Source: CADEDV01 sp964412375 (GTDB lineage: Bacteria; Bacteroidota; Bacteroidia; Chitinophagales; Chitinophagaceae). From it: 64,000 bases of DNA. The position numbers and the translations under genes are program-made. Shown here one piece after another: positions 46,453 through 55,639 of this stretch; positions within the stretch are counted from its first letter, which is position 1; every line of letters starts with the position of its first letter. The notes beneath the pieces were generated by a model. It saw only the letters and a list, made by a program, of their open reading frames with translations. It did not search any database and was not told the origin of the DNA. The stretch spans positions 1-64,000 of the forward strand of contig CAYPOD010000013.1 of the NCBI GenBank assembly GCA_964412375.1, read 5' to 3'.

Positions 46453-47976
46453 ATGAAAACAATGTTATATAAATTTTCCTTTGTGCTGGGTTTATTCAGC
46501 CTGCTGCTGACCTCCTGCACCAAAGATTTTGAAGAGATCAATACCGATCCCAACACCACACCCAATGCCCTGCCGCAACAGTTGCTGGCACCTGCACTGG
46601 TGAGTACATTATCGTATAATATGATCCGAAACCGCAACTTCAACAATGAACTGATGCAGGTAACAGTTGACCTGGGCGATGGTGAAGGAAAAGTATTTCG
46701 TTATGACTATCGTGCCAATTGGGCCGATTATTTGTACAATGGTCTCTATTCTGAGCTAAGCAATTTTAAAGACATCTACAAAATTGCCAGCGAACCGATA
46801 ACTTTTAATAAATCCTATATGGGCATTTCGCTGATCTGCCAGTCATGGATCTATTCGATCTTAACGGATACTTATGGTGATATTCCTTACTTTCAGTCAA
46901 ACCTGGCAAGAGATAGTGGCATTTATGAGCCCCGTTTTGATAAACAGAGAGATATTTATCTTGACATTTTCAAAAAACTGGATTCGGCCAATGTATTGTT
47001 AAGCGCCACCGGCACAGGTACCGGAATTGTTGCTTCTTCTGACCCGGTTTTCAAAGGCAATCTCTTACGCTGGCGCAAATTTGGGAATTCACTATATCTC
47101 CGGTTATTGCTGCGCATTTCTGGTAAAGCCGAAGCAACCGCTGCATGTGCTGCCAAAATCAAAGACATTGTGGAAGACAATGCAGCCAACTATCCCATCA
47201 TTGCCAATAATGATGAATCTGCAATACTAAGATGGACCGGAGTAGCCCCTTATATTTCACCCTATGTGAATGGTGTGAGAGAGCAGGATTTCCGCGGGCC
47301 GGGCATTGCCAGTTTCTTTATTGACAACCTGGTGATCTGGAATGATCCCCGCATTGATATCAGTTTGGGCACCAATGGCATCAACCGCTGGGCTATTGCT
47401 CCCTACCAGGGAGCGTTTGCCGGTGTGCCGAGCGGCTATTCACCCGGGGCTGATCCTATTAGAAAATCTTATTTCTATTCCATCACTTCTTCTTCCAGCC
47501 TGCAGTCAGAATCACTTGCAGGTATGATGATGAATTATGCAGAAGTAAAATTCATTTTGGCCGAAGCGGCCTTAAGGGGATGGATCAGCAGTTTACCGGA
47601 AACACATTATAATGATGGTGTATTGAACAGTATCACACTCTGGTTACCCAATTGGTCAGTTCCGATTGCCAGCTATATGGCTGCGGCCGATATTCAATGG
47701 GACAATGCCGGCAGTTTTGAAGACAAGATGGAGCAAATTCATTTGCAGAAATATTATGCACTGTTCCTCGCCGATCACCAGCAATGGTTTGAATACCGCC
47801 GCACGGGGCATCCCATATTACCCACAGGACCCGGCTTACGCAACAATGGTGTGATGCCGGCACGGATGACCTATCCTGTATATGTGCAATCCACTAATCC
47901 TACCAACTACCAGGCCGCTGTGGCAGAACAGGGCCCAGATGTAATCTCCACCCAGGTGTGGTGGCAAAAACCTTAA
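46453..47976 (+). CDS. SusD/RagB-family ligand-binding lipoprotein
   Basis: A surface lipoprotein that forms the lid of the SusC channel. 507 residues. The signal peptide ends at a lipobox, LLTSCTKDFEEINTDPN, with Cys at about 23. The TPR-rich SusD fold shows AEAALRGWISSLPETHYNDG and ends KYYALFLADHQQWFEYRRTG with EVWWQ-like tail TQVWWQKP. It is the SusD-like_2 subgroup common with non-starch ligands. It begins 12 bp after susC, the standard paired arrangement. Confidence 0.93.
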   Translation: MKTMLYKFSFVLGLFSLLLTSCTKDFEEINTDPNTTPNALPQQLLAPALVSTLSYNMIRNRNFNNELMQVTVDLGDGEGKVFRYDYRANWADYLYNGLYSELSNFKDIYKIASEPITFNKSYMGISLICQSWIYSILTDTYGDIPYFQSNLARDSGIYEPRFDKQRDIYLDIFKKLDSANVLLSATGTGTGIVASSDPVFKGNLLRWRKFGNSLYLRLLLRISGKAEATAACAAKIKDIVEDNAANYPIIANNDESAILRWTGVAPYISPYVNGVREQDFRGPGIASFFIDNLVIWNDPRIDISLGTNGINRWAIAPYQGAFAGVPSGYSPGADPIRKSYFYSITSSSSLQSESLAGMMMNYAEVKFILAEAALRGWISSLPETHYNDGVLNSITLWLPNWSVPIASYMAAADIQWDNAGSFEDKMEQIHLQKYYALFLADHQQWFEYRRTGHPILPTGPGLRNNGVMPARMTYPVYVQSTNPTNYQAAVAEQGPDVISTQVWWQKP

Positions 47977-48013
47977 TGAAAAAAGTTTTAACCACCCATT
48001 TAAAAACACAGCA

Positions 48014-49513
48014 ATGAAAAAAATAAGCATATACGTTTTTCTCGCCACTGCACTGATCAGTTTGCTGGGCTGCAAAAAAGATAATTATCCCGGCGGTGTG
48101 GTGAGTCCTTACATTTCCATTTTTGATGTAAGAGATGTATACAAAGACACCGATGTGACGCTCAACAAAGAAAATTTATTTGGTTCAGAACAAATCACCG
48201 GTATCGTCACCTCCGATCATTCAGGAGGCAACCTGCCCGCAGGTTTACTGACAATCCAGGACAGGCGGCGACTTTCGCAAACAAGAGGCATAGCCATTGC
48301 ACTGGGCGCCGATGCTGCCAGCTATGTTCCCGGTGATTCGTTGATCATCAATGTAGCGGGGGCTGTTTTGAAAAAAGAAAATGGAATATTACAGATCACC
48401 GGTGTTGAGAACAGCAAGATCACCAAAGTTTCTTCCGGCAATCCAGTCACACCGCTGGTTGTAAAAGCCAATGCCGTTATCGACAACCCCGGTGCATTTG
48501 AAAGTACATTGATCACAATCACAAGAGTGGGTTTTGATGCATCTTATCCTCCCGGCACCACCTATGCAGGCGATAAAACCATTAATGATGGCTTTGGCAA
48601 TATGACTTTACACACCGAAGCAAATGCTTCATGGGCAAACAATGTAATTCCGTTTCTGTCGAATTTCACCGGTATTGTATTCAGCAGTGAAAACAACCCG
48701 CCGCAATTGTGGCCCCGGACTACAGCAGATATTACTATCCTTGCGGCTACCGCACCCAAAATTGCTCCTATTGTCATCACCGGCTATCTGATAGATCCCC
48801 CCGGCACAGATGCCAATTATGAATACATTCAACTCATGGCAACCAAAGACATAGACTTTGCTACAAATAATTTTTCCTTAGTTACAACGAATAATGCCGG
48901 CGCATCCACCCCTGTAGGTTTTCCTGCGAGCGGTTGGGCTACCGGCGATCTCAGAACATATAAAATCAATATAACCACGGGATCGGTGACTAGGGGTCAA
49001 TATTTTTATGTTGGCGCCAATAAAAATATCTGGGGTGCCGGCTCAACCAATATCAGTTCATCTTTCTGGATCAGTAAAATGTATTCTAGTCAGCCAGGTG
49101 ATGGCTTTGGCACAGCAACAGCCAATCTTCTTGCCAATAGTGGTAATGCCGCCGGCATATCAGTATTTGATCTCACTAACGTTACCAACGACACTATCCC
49201 GGTAGATGTAATTTTCTTTGGCGGTGGCGGGAATCTTTACACAGCCGGCCCGCCGGAAAGAGGTTACAAAATTTGTAACACTGATTACTATGACATCACT
49301 AATCCGTCAACCCTTCAAATACAACCCTATTTTAACCAGGGCTCTAACACAGGCAAGCTGGCTTTTCCTGCTGCCACGCAATTTACCCGGCTCGGCGGCA
49401 CTTATAATACTACTACCGGAAGATGGACAACTGCCCGAACCCTAACTGGCGTAGCTTTAACAGCAACTTCTACCGTTGCACAAATTGAAGGCGCCACCAC
49501 ACTTGAACAATAA
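48014..49513 (+). CDS. DUF5689 surface lipoprotein with lamin-tail-like domain
   Basis: 499 residues. The signal ends in a lipobox, SLLGCKKDN (Cys about 20). Residues 30-245 match DUF5689, an OB-like or beta-rich domain frequent beside SusCD pairs: VSPYISIFDVRDVYKD and QITGIVTSDHSGGNLPAGLL. Residues 255-480 resemble a lamin-tail-like domain (IVITGYLIDPPGTDANYEYI). It is probably the accessory surface glycolipid- or nucleotide-binding type of lipoprotein; ligand unknown. It follows susD by 37 bp and is 4 bp before the phosphoesterase. Confidence 0.85.
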   Translation: MKKISIYVFLATALISLLGCKKDNYPGGVVSPYISIFDVRDVYKDTDVTLNKENLFGSEQITGIVTSDHSGGNLPAGLLTIQDRRRLSQTRGIAIALGADAASYVPGDSLIINVAGAVLKKENGILQITGVENSKITKVSSGNPVTPLVVKANAVIDNPGAFESTLITITRVGFDASYPPGTTYAGDKTINDGFGNMTLHTEANASWANNVIPFLSNFTGIVFSSENNPPQLWPRTTADITILAATAPKIAPIVITGYLIDPPGTDANYEYIQLMATKDIDFATNNFSLVTTNNAGASTPVGFPASGWATGDLRTYKINITTGSVTRGQYFYVGANKNIWGAGSTNISSSFWISKMYSSQPGDGFGTATANLLANSGNAAGISVFDLTNVTNDTIPVDVIFFGGGGNLYTAGPPERGYKICNTDYYDITNPSTLQIQPYFNQGSNTGKLAFPAATQFTRLGGTYNTTTGRWTTARTLTGVALTATSTVAQIEGATTLEQ

Positions 49514-49517
49514 CAAT

Positions 49518-50942
49518 ATGCAAAGAAGAAAATTCATTCAATATACAGCATGGCTTACCGGTGGCATTATGATCGCCGGTTCCTTGCCGGCTGCCGCAGG
49601 AACAGGCAAAGGAAAAAAGATTAGAGGAAAAGTGACGGCAAAAGGTATTGGCATCGGCGGTGTTGTTATCAGTGATGGTTATACAGTTGTAGCAACAGAC
49701 GAGAAGGGTAAATATGAGTTTGAACCGCACCGCGATGCCGTTACGGTTTTTATCTCCACTCCTTCAGGTTACGAGTTTATCCAGCAAAAAGGAGTCGCCC
49801 GTCATTATCGCCTGCTGAAAGATATAAACCCGAAGAAAGCTGTAAACTTTGAGCTGACAGCGCTAACAAAAGATGATAACGAACACAGTTTTGTTATCTG
49901 GGCCGATCCGCAAGTGAAGAATGCGAAAGATGTTGAAAAAATGATGAAGGAATCCGTACCCGATGTGCAAAAGTGGGTAAAAGCTGCAGGCGCCGGGGCT
50001 TTATTGCATGGCATCACTGTCGGCGATATTGTCTGGGATGAACTGCAGCTCTTTGCCGACTATGACAAAGCCGTAGAGCAAATGGGCATTCCGTTCTTCC
50101 AATGCCTCGGTAATCATGATATGGATTACAATAAAGGCGGTGATGAACGTTCGGATGATACCTTCCAGCAAACCTATGGCCCAACCTATTATTCATTCAA
50201 CCGTGGCCAGGTGCATTATGTGGTAATGGATGATGTCCGATATCTCGGAAAAGAAAGAGAATATGATGGTCATATTTCACAGGAACAACTGAACTGGCTG
50301 AAAAAAGATCTCTCTTTCGTCAGCAAAGACAAACTGCTGGTGCTCTGTGTGCATATCCCGGTTCACAATGGCATCAAAAACAACAAAGACCTGTATGCCG
50401 TGCTGGAAGACCGTAAGGTGCATATCATGTCAGGTCATACGCATTATCACCGCAATGTGATCAATGGAAATATATTTGAACATAACCACGGCACGGTTTG
50501 CGGCGCCTGGTGGACAGGTGCTATCTGCGGTGACGGAACACCCTGCGGCTACGGCGTGTACAATGTGAAAGGAAATGAATTGAGCTGGCATTACCAGTCA
50601 ACCGGTGAAGACCCCCGGTACCAGATGAAACTGTTCCCGAAAGAAGTGGTGAATGATCAAAGGGAAGTGCTGGTAAATATCTGGAATCATGATCCCGCCT
50701 GGAAAACAGAATACATAGTGGATGGAATGAGTAAAGGTTCGCTGGAACAGTTTGAAGGTTTTGACCCGATGGCCTATGAAACATTATTAGGGCCAGATAA
50801 ACCCAAACAAAGAGGTTTTGCCGAACCCCGGAAAACAGAACATCTTTTCAAAGCCATTATACCTTCGTCTGCAAAAGAAATAAAAGTGCTGGCCACTGAT
50901 CGCTTTGGAAAAATATTCAGTTCAACACTTAAGCTATCATGA
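49518..50942 (+). CDS. Exported calcineurin-like phosphoesterase (MetallophosN/C type)
   Basis: 474 residues from ATG 49518 (MQRRKFIQYTAWLTGG), which opens a signal with a twin-Arg-like RRKF start. A MetallophosN beta-domain (about 30-115) precedes the catalytic core. Metal ligands fit WADPQ (130), GDIVWDE (169), LGNHDMDY (198), CVHIPVHN and SGHTHYHRN (about 305). A C-terminal MetallophosC-like domain follows. The enzyme should hydrolyse phosphomonoesters or diesters outside the cytoplasm. Within this locus glycerophosphodiesters or glycerol phosphate are plausible substrates. The stop overlaps the next start by 4 bp. Confidence 0.9.
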   Translation: MQRRKFIQYTAWLTGGIMIAGSLPAAAGTGKGKKIRGKVTAKGIGIGGVVISDGYTVVATDEKGKYEFEPHRDAVTVFISTPSGYEFIQQKGVARHYRLLKDINPKKAVNFELTALTKDDNEHSFVIWADPQVKNAKDVEKMMKESVPDVQKWVKAAGAGALLHGITVGDIVWDELQLFADYDKAVEQMGIPFFQCLGNHDMDYNKGGDERSDDTFQQTYGPTYYSFNRGQVHYVVMDDVRYLGKEREYDGHISQEQLNWLKKDLSFVSKDKLLVLCVHIPVHNGIKNNKDLYAVLEDRKVHIMSGHTHYHRNVINGNIFEHNHGTVCGAWWTGAICGDGTPCGYGVYNVKGNELSWHYQSTGEDPRYQMKLFPKEVVNDQREVLVNIWNHDPAWKTEYIVDGMSKGSLEQFEGFDPMAYETLLGPDKPKQRGFAEPRKTEHLFKAIIPSSAKEIKVLATDRFGKIFSSTLKLS

Positions 50943-51613
50943 AGAAAAAGTTTTTGGTCGTTTCCTGTTTGCTTGTTTCAGTAACATTGCCTGCACAATC
51001 GGAAAAGTGGGACAGCACTTACCGGCCGGCCAACTATGCCCGGCAGGTAGATAATTTCCGCAGTTACCCGAATGCACCGACCGATATCATAATGCTTGGC
51101 AATAGCATCACCGATTATGCCCACTGGAATGAACTGCTGGAGATAAATGAAGTCAAAAACCGCGGTATTTCCGGTGATATCAGTTTTGGCGTGCTGGAAA
51201 GATTAAAAGAAGTGACGGAAGGCAAACCGGCCAAAGTGTTTATTCTTATCGGCATCAATGATATTGCCCGGAATATTCCCGACAGTGTAATACTGGATAA
51301 TTACAGAAGAATCATTCGTCGTATTAAAAAAGAATCACCCGGGACAAAGATCTATTTCAACACCCTGCTGCCGGTAAATAATACCTTCACCGCAAGAAAT
51401 CATTTTAATAAGGATGAGCATATTCTTTTCGTCAATGAAGAACTCAAAAAGATGGAAAGGTCTGAAAATATCACCGTGATTGATATTCATTCCCAGTTTC
51501 TTGATGCAGACAATCGTTTAGACAGGCAATACACCTATGATGGCCTTCACCTGAATGCTGCAGGTTACCAGCGCTGGGCAACAATTCTTAAAGTTTATAT
51601 CACAGAACAATGA
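50939..51613 (+). CDS. Exported SGNH/GDSL-family hydrolase
   Basis: 224 residues with a signal peptide ending TLPAQ (20). SGNH blocks are present: block I IIMLGNSITDY with Ser56, block III LIGINDIARN with the Gly-x-Asn-Asp pattern and block V YDGLHLNAAGYQRW with the catalytic Asp and His. The family includes esterases, lipases and acetyl-glycan esterases. Its position between a phosphoesterase and GlpQ makes deacylation of (lyso)phospholipids a reasonable guess. It overlaps both neighbours by 4 bp, so it is tightly cotranslated. Confidence 0.9.
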   Translation: MKKKFLVVSCLLVSVTLPAQSEKWDSTYRPANYARQVDNFRSYPNAPTDIIMLGNSITDYAHWNELLEINEVKNRGISGDISFGVLERLKEVTEGKPAKVFILIGINDIARNIPDSVILDNYRRIIRRIKKESPGTKIYFNTLLPVNNTFTARNHFNKDEHILFVNEELKKMERSENITVIDIHSQFLDADNRLDRQYTYDGLHLNAAGYQRWATILKVYITEQ

Positions 51614-52533
51614 ACAGAAAATTAGTACCCGTAATTGCGATAATGACATGGGTAGCAGCATGCAAATCACCACAGGTGAGCCAGCATGCTGACACAAAAA
51701 AAGGATTGGTGCTGCCTGCTTTCAATAAAGAAGGCCACCGGGGTATCCGTGGCCTCATGCCGGAAAATACCATTCCGTCAATGTATACGGCAATTGACTA
51801 TGAAGTCAACACCGTAGAAGTGGACATTGTGCTGTCAAAAGATAAACAGGTGGTTGTTTCGCATGATATTTATTTTCATCCCGACTTCAGTCTCACTCCA
51901 GAAGGAAAGGAAATGACAAAGAGTGATGCGGAGAGCCGTTTGCTGTACAACATGAATTATGACAGCATCCGCAAATATGATGTGGGCATGAAACCGCATC
52001 CCGGTTTTCCACAGCAACAAAAAATCCGGGCTTATAAACCCTTGCTGGCCGAACTGATTGACTCCACTGACGTCTATGCAAAAAAGAAAGGAAAAAATGT
52101 GATCTATAATATAGAATTGAAAGCGAATGCCAACTGGGAACCTGCCAAACAACCCGCGGTGGAAGAACTGGTGGACCGGACCATGCTCATCGTCAAAGAA
52201 AAAAATTTAGAATCCCGCTGCTACCTGCAGTCGTTTGACTTCAGGGCCATGCAGCTTATTCATAAAAAATACCCACACATGACCACGGCCATCCTGATCG
52301 GCGGCGGGGAAAAAAGAACCCTGGATCAGCAAATAGCCGACCTCGGTTATATTCCGGAAATGTATAGTCCCAGTTATACCCTGGTGACAAAAGAACTGGT
52401 GGATGCCTGTCATGCAAAAGGAATGAAGATCATTCCGTGGACGGTGAATACATTAGAAGAAATGAAAAAACTGAAAGCACTGGGAGTGGATGGTATTATT
52501 ACGGATTATGCCAATTATTTTTCACAGTTATGA
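51610..52533 (+). CDS. glpQ: Glycerophosphodiester phosphodiesterase lipoprotein
   Basis: Splits glycerophosphodiesters into glycerol-3-phosphate and an alcohol such as choline or ethanolamine. 307 residues. The N-terminal helix ends at a lipobox, WVAACKSP, Cys18, so the enzyme sits in a cell-envelope membrane. Active-site residues are visible: EGHRGIRGLMPENT (His43, Arg44, Glu52), VEVDIVLSKD (Glu70, Asp72) and VVSHD (His85). VDGIITDYAN closes the TIM barrel. It overlaps the SGNH gene by 4 bp. Confidence 0.95.
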   Translation: MNRKLVPVIAIMTWVAACKSPQVSQHADTKKGLVLPAFNKEGHRGIRGLMPENTIPSMYTAIDYEVNTVEVDIVLSKDKQVVVSHDIYFHPDFSLTPEGKEMTKSDAESRLLYNMNYDSIRKYDVGMKPHPGFPQQQKIRAYKPLLAELIDSTDVYAKKKGKNVIYNIELKANANWEPAKQPAVEELVDRTMLIVKEKNLESRCYLQSFDFRAMQLIHKKYPHMTTAILIGGGEKRTLDQQIADLGYIPEMYSPSYTLVTKELVDACHAKGMKIIPWTVNTLEEMKKLKALGVDGIITDYANYFSQL

Positions 52534-52553
52534 GTAATAGTTGGAAAGACGGA

Positions 52554-52622
52554 AAGTCCGTAAGTCAGAAAGATGATGAACTAAAGACAACAAATCTTCC
52601 TGTCTTCCTGACTTTCGGACTT
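52554..52622. repeat. Inverted repeat between glpQ and glpK
   Basis: Arms aagtccgtaagtcagaaaga (52554-52574) and its counterpart at 52602-52622, ending tttcggactt, pair at 18 of 21 positions with a 27-nt spacer. It fills most of the 128-bp glpQ-glpK gap. No T-tract follows, so full termination is unlikely; partial attenuation or mRNA processing between the import half and the kinase half is possible. It is one of several interspersed repeat families in this window. Confidence 0.7.
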
Positions 52623-52661
52623 ATCTGTTATATTTATTTTTAAACTGCATAAACGATCGCT

Positions 52662-54152
52662 ATGGCCGGTTACATTTTATCCCTCGACCAGGGAACAACG
52701 AGTTCAAGAGCAATCATTTTTGACAAGAAAGGGAGTATTGTTGCTACGGCACAAAAAGAATTCACACAGATCTTCCCAAAACCCGGTTGGGTGGAGCATG
52801 ATGCCAACGAGATCTGGAGCACCCAATTGGGTGTGGCAACCGAAGCCGTGTTAAAAGCAGGGCTAACCATCCATGATATTGCTGCTATCGGCATCACCAA
52901 TCAACGGGAAACGACGGTTGTGTGGGACAGGGACACTTCCCTTCCTATTTGCAATGCCATCGTGTGGCAGGACAGGAGAACTGCTGAGTATTGTGATAAA
53001 TTAAAGAAAGAAGGTTGGGCAGAAAAGATACAGGCCAAAACGGGACTGGTGACAGATGCTTATTTCTCCGGCACCAAAGTGAAATGGATACTCGACAATG
53101 TGGAAGGTGCAAGAGACAAAGCCCAGCGGGGAGAATTGTGTTTTGGTACCGTAGACAGCTGGTTGCTCTGGAAACTCACCAATGGAAAAGTGCATGCCAC
53201 CGATGTTTCCAATGCTTCAAGAACATTGCTGTATAATATTCATGAACTGCAATGGGATGAAGAGCTGTTATCCTTGTTTGGCATTCCTGAGAATATGCTC
53301 CCCGAAGTAAGATCAAGCAGTGAAGTGTATGGACACACTCAAACCATTTTATCGGCTAAAGAAGTTCCGGTCAGCGGCATTGCCGGTGATCAGCAGTCGG
53401 CATTGTTTGGACAAATGTGTACACAACCCGGCATGGTAAAGAACACGTACGGTACCGGCTGCTTCATGCTGATGAACACCGGAACAAAACCGGTAGCTTC
53501 AAAAAATAATTTACTCACCACTATAGCCTGGAAAGTGAATGGCGAAGTGCAGTATGCTCTCGAAGGAAGTGTGTTCATCGGCGGCGCTGTGGTGCAATGG
53601 CTGCGGGATGGTTTAAAGATCATCCAGAAATCAGGAGATGTGGAAGCATTGGCTTCAAAAGTGGAAGACAATGGCGGTGTTTATCTCGTTCCTGCTTTCA
53701 CAGGTCTCGGCGCTCCGTACTGGAATCAACATGCAAGAGGAACGATCGTAGGTATCACAAGAGGAAGCAGTGATGCACATATTGCCCGGGCAGCCGTAGA
53801 AAGTATCGCTTTTCAATCCATGGACCTGATGCAGGCCATGCAGGCCGATGCGGGTTTACCCATCCAAGAAGTGAGAGTGGATGGTGGGGCCACAGTAAAC
53901 AACCAACTGATGCAGTTCCAGGCGGATATTATCAATGCCAGTGTGGTGCGGCCACAGGTGACAGAAACGACTGCACTCGGCGCTGCTTATCTTGCAGGAT
54001 TGGCAGTAGGATTCTGGAAAAATATTGATGAATTGCAGCAATACTGGCAGAAGGATAAGGTCTTCTCCCCTGCTATGAGCGATGATAAAAGAAATGAATT
54101 GCAGAAGAACTGGAAGAAAGCCGTGAAAGCGGCGCAGGCATGGGCGGAATGA
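52662..54152 (+). CDS. glpK: Glycerol kinase
   Basis: Phosphorylates glycerol to sn-glycerol-3-phosphate with ATP. 496 residues, the normal size. FGGY-kinase signatures are all present: SLDQGTTSSRAIIFDKKGSI at the N-terminus, PKPGWVEHDANEIW, AIVWQDRRTAEYC, YFSGTKVKWILDN, GIAGDQQSALFGQ and the C-terminal DGGATVNNQLMQFQADI. The product is the substrate of GlpD at the head of the locus. Confidence 0.97.
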   Translation: MAGYILSLDQGTTSSRAIIFDKKGSIVATAQKEFTQIFPKPGWVEHDANEIWSTQLGVATEAVLKAGLTIHDIAAIGITNQRETTVVWDRDTSLPICNAIVWQDRRTAEYCDKLKKEGWAEKIQAKTGLVTDAYFSGTKVKWILDNVEGARDKAQRGELCFGTVDSWLLWKLTNGKVHATDVSNASRTLLYNIHELQWDEELLSLFGIPENMLPEVRSSSEVYGHTQTILSAKEVPVSGIAGDQQSALFGQMCTQPGMVKNTYGTGCFMLMNTGTKPVASKNNLLTTIAWKVNGEVQYALEGSVFIGGAVVQWLRDGLKIIQKSGDVEALASKVEDNGGVYLVPAFTGLGAPYWNQHARGTIVGITRGSSDAHIARAAVESIAFQSMDLMQAMQADAGLPIQEVRVDGGATVNNQLMQFQADIINASVVRPQVTETTALGAAYLAGLAVGFWKNIDELQQYWQKDKVFSPAMSDDKRNELQKNWKKAVKAAQAWAE

Positions 54153-54306
54153 GGTTCAAAAGATTTCAGACGTTTAAGAAGTTTAAAAGGTTATTATTGA
54201 TCGCAAGGCCCCAAACCATGAAACCATTGGAACCTTTGGAACCTCTTGAACATATTGAACTCTTTAAACCAATAAACCATCAACTACAAACTATAAACTA
54301 ACAATT
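54153..54306. repeat. Low-complexity spacer with gtttaaaag and ggaacc(t/a) repeats
   Basis: The 154-bp gap between glpK and glpF holds gtttaagaagtttaaaagg followed by several copies of a ggaacctttgg-like motif and aaaccataaacc-like repeats. No ORF or clear terminator is seen. Similar gtttaaaagtttaa stretches occur at 15020-15045 and, inverted, at 62470-62500, so it belongs to another interspersed family. Confidence 0.6.
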
Positions 54307-55023
54307 ATGTCTCCATTTATCGGTGAATTTATAGGCACAGCACTGCTCATCATCATGGGTGCAGGTGTGGTAGCCAATGTTGTACTCAATAAATCTAAAG
54401 GAAACGGCAGTGGCTGGATCGTCATCACTTTTGGCTGGGCGATAGCTGTTTTTGTGGGTGTGTATGCTTCAACCAGCCTTGGCGGAAGCGGTCATCTGAA
54501 TCCTGCTGTAACGATTGCCCTGGCAATATTTGGCGATTTTGACACGGCCCTGCTTGGCATCTATCTCGCTGCACAATTTTCCGGCGCCTTCAGCGGGGCT
54601 GTTGTGGCATGGCTGGCTTATAAGCAACATTTTGATGAAACAGCGGACAAGGATTTAAAACTGGCTGTGTTCTGTACAGCACCTGCCATCCGTAACCCTG
54701 TTCATAATTTACTTACAGAGATCATCGGCACATTTGTACTGCTGTTTGGCGCATTGCTTGCCTCCAAACCGGCTACTACTCTTGGCGCACTGGATGCATT
54801 ACCAGTCGGGTTGTTGGTATTAGGCATCGGTTTGTCATTAGGTGGACCTACAGGCTATGCTATCAACCCTGCCAGGGACCTCGGACCCCGCATTGCCCAT
54901 TTTATTTTACCCATTTCGGGCAAAAGAGACAGCGACTGGAATTATAGCTGGATACCTGTGGTGGGTCCGATCATCGGAGCGTTGATTGCGGCATTTGTGT
55001 TTAAGGCGATTTCTGTACCTTGA
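54307..55023 (+). CDS. glpF: Aquaglyceroporin, glycerol uptake facilitator
   Basis: A six-helix MIP-family channel for glycerol, 238 residues. The two pore motifs are GHLNPAVTIAL (NPA at 65-67) and YAINPARDLGPR (NPA at 187-189). The Asp directly after the second NPAR (Asp191) is typical of glycerol-conducting rather than water-only channels. It is located after glpK as in many glycerol operons and probably ends the core locus. In this bacterium it would act in the inner membrane, downstream of SusCD import. Confidence 0.95.
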   Translation: MSPFIGEFIGTALLIIMGAGVVANVVLNKSKGNGSGWIVITFGWAIAVFVGVYASTSLGGSGHLNPAVTIALAIFGDFDTALLGIYLAAQFSGAFSGAVVAWLAYKQHFDETADKDLKLAVFCTAPAIRNPVHNLLTEIIGTFVLLFGALLASKPATTLGALDALPVGLLVLGIGLSLGGPTGYAINPARDLGPRIAHFILPISGKRDSDWNYSWIPVVGPIIGALIAAFVFKAISVP

Positions 55024-55042
55024 AAGTCATTAATTGGGTTAC

Positions 55043-55639
55043 ATGATCGAACGCAGGACAAAACAAGGAATCATCTTTTTTTTTCTCCTTGCTTTCATAT
55101 TTATTACATCATGTATCAATAATAATAGGAAAAAACCAAAATCTGTTTCAATCAACAAAACCGGAGAGCTTCATTTCCGCCGTTCTTATGCCAGTATTCA
55201 GTTCGACTCCACTACAAATATTGACAGTATTGAGAAAAGCAACCCCAGTTTGGGAAATACTTCAGATTCACTTCTCGTAATGAAACTTTCGGCACTTGGA
55301 TTACTAGATAGTAATCTTGGATTGATCAGATCCCGTTTTGCAAAAAATGTTCCCAAACATTTTGAATTGGTAGTTGCCGACAAAAAGATCATTCTCGAAA
55401 TAAAAAGACCTTTAGGCAGTAATGAGTATGGCTATTATGACCTTATTGCAACTAGTATATATGGCAGGGATTCGATCCGTCTTGATGGCGATTATGAACC
55501 TTTAGGCTCTGATATAACTTACTTGTTGATAGATGTATTTCCTGGAGGGTTTAAGGAGATTGTGATTTTGAATGAGTACTATATAATGAACGGCGATAAT
55601 TCCCATGTTTATATTTATGAGCTAAAAAACATTGAGTAA
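55043..55639 (+). CDS. Lipoprotein of unknown function
   Basis: 198 residues from ATG 55043 (MIERRTKQGIIFFFLL), preferred to a TTG three codons upstream. The signal ends at a lipobox, FIFITSCINNN (Cys about 24). The mature part is mixed alpha/beta with SLLVMKLSALGLLDSNLGLI and LLIDVFPGGFKEIVILNEYY. No family recognised. It starts 19 bp after glpF and overlaps the RidA-like gene by 1 bp, so it may be cotranscribed, but codon use is somewhat more AT-rich than its neighbours. Confidence 0.75.
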   Translation: MIERRTKQGIIFFFLLAFIFITSCINNNRKKPKSVSINKTGELHFRRSYASIQFDSTTNIDSIEKSNPSLGNTSDSLLVMKLSALGLLDSNLGLIRSRFAKNVPKHFELVVADKKIILEIKRPLGSNEYGYYDLIATSIYGRDSIRLDGDYEPLGSDITYLLIDVFPGGFKEIVILNEYYIMNGDNSHVYIYELKNIE

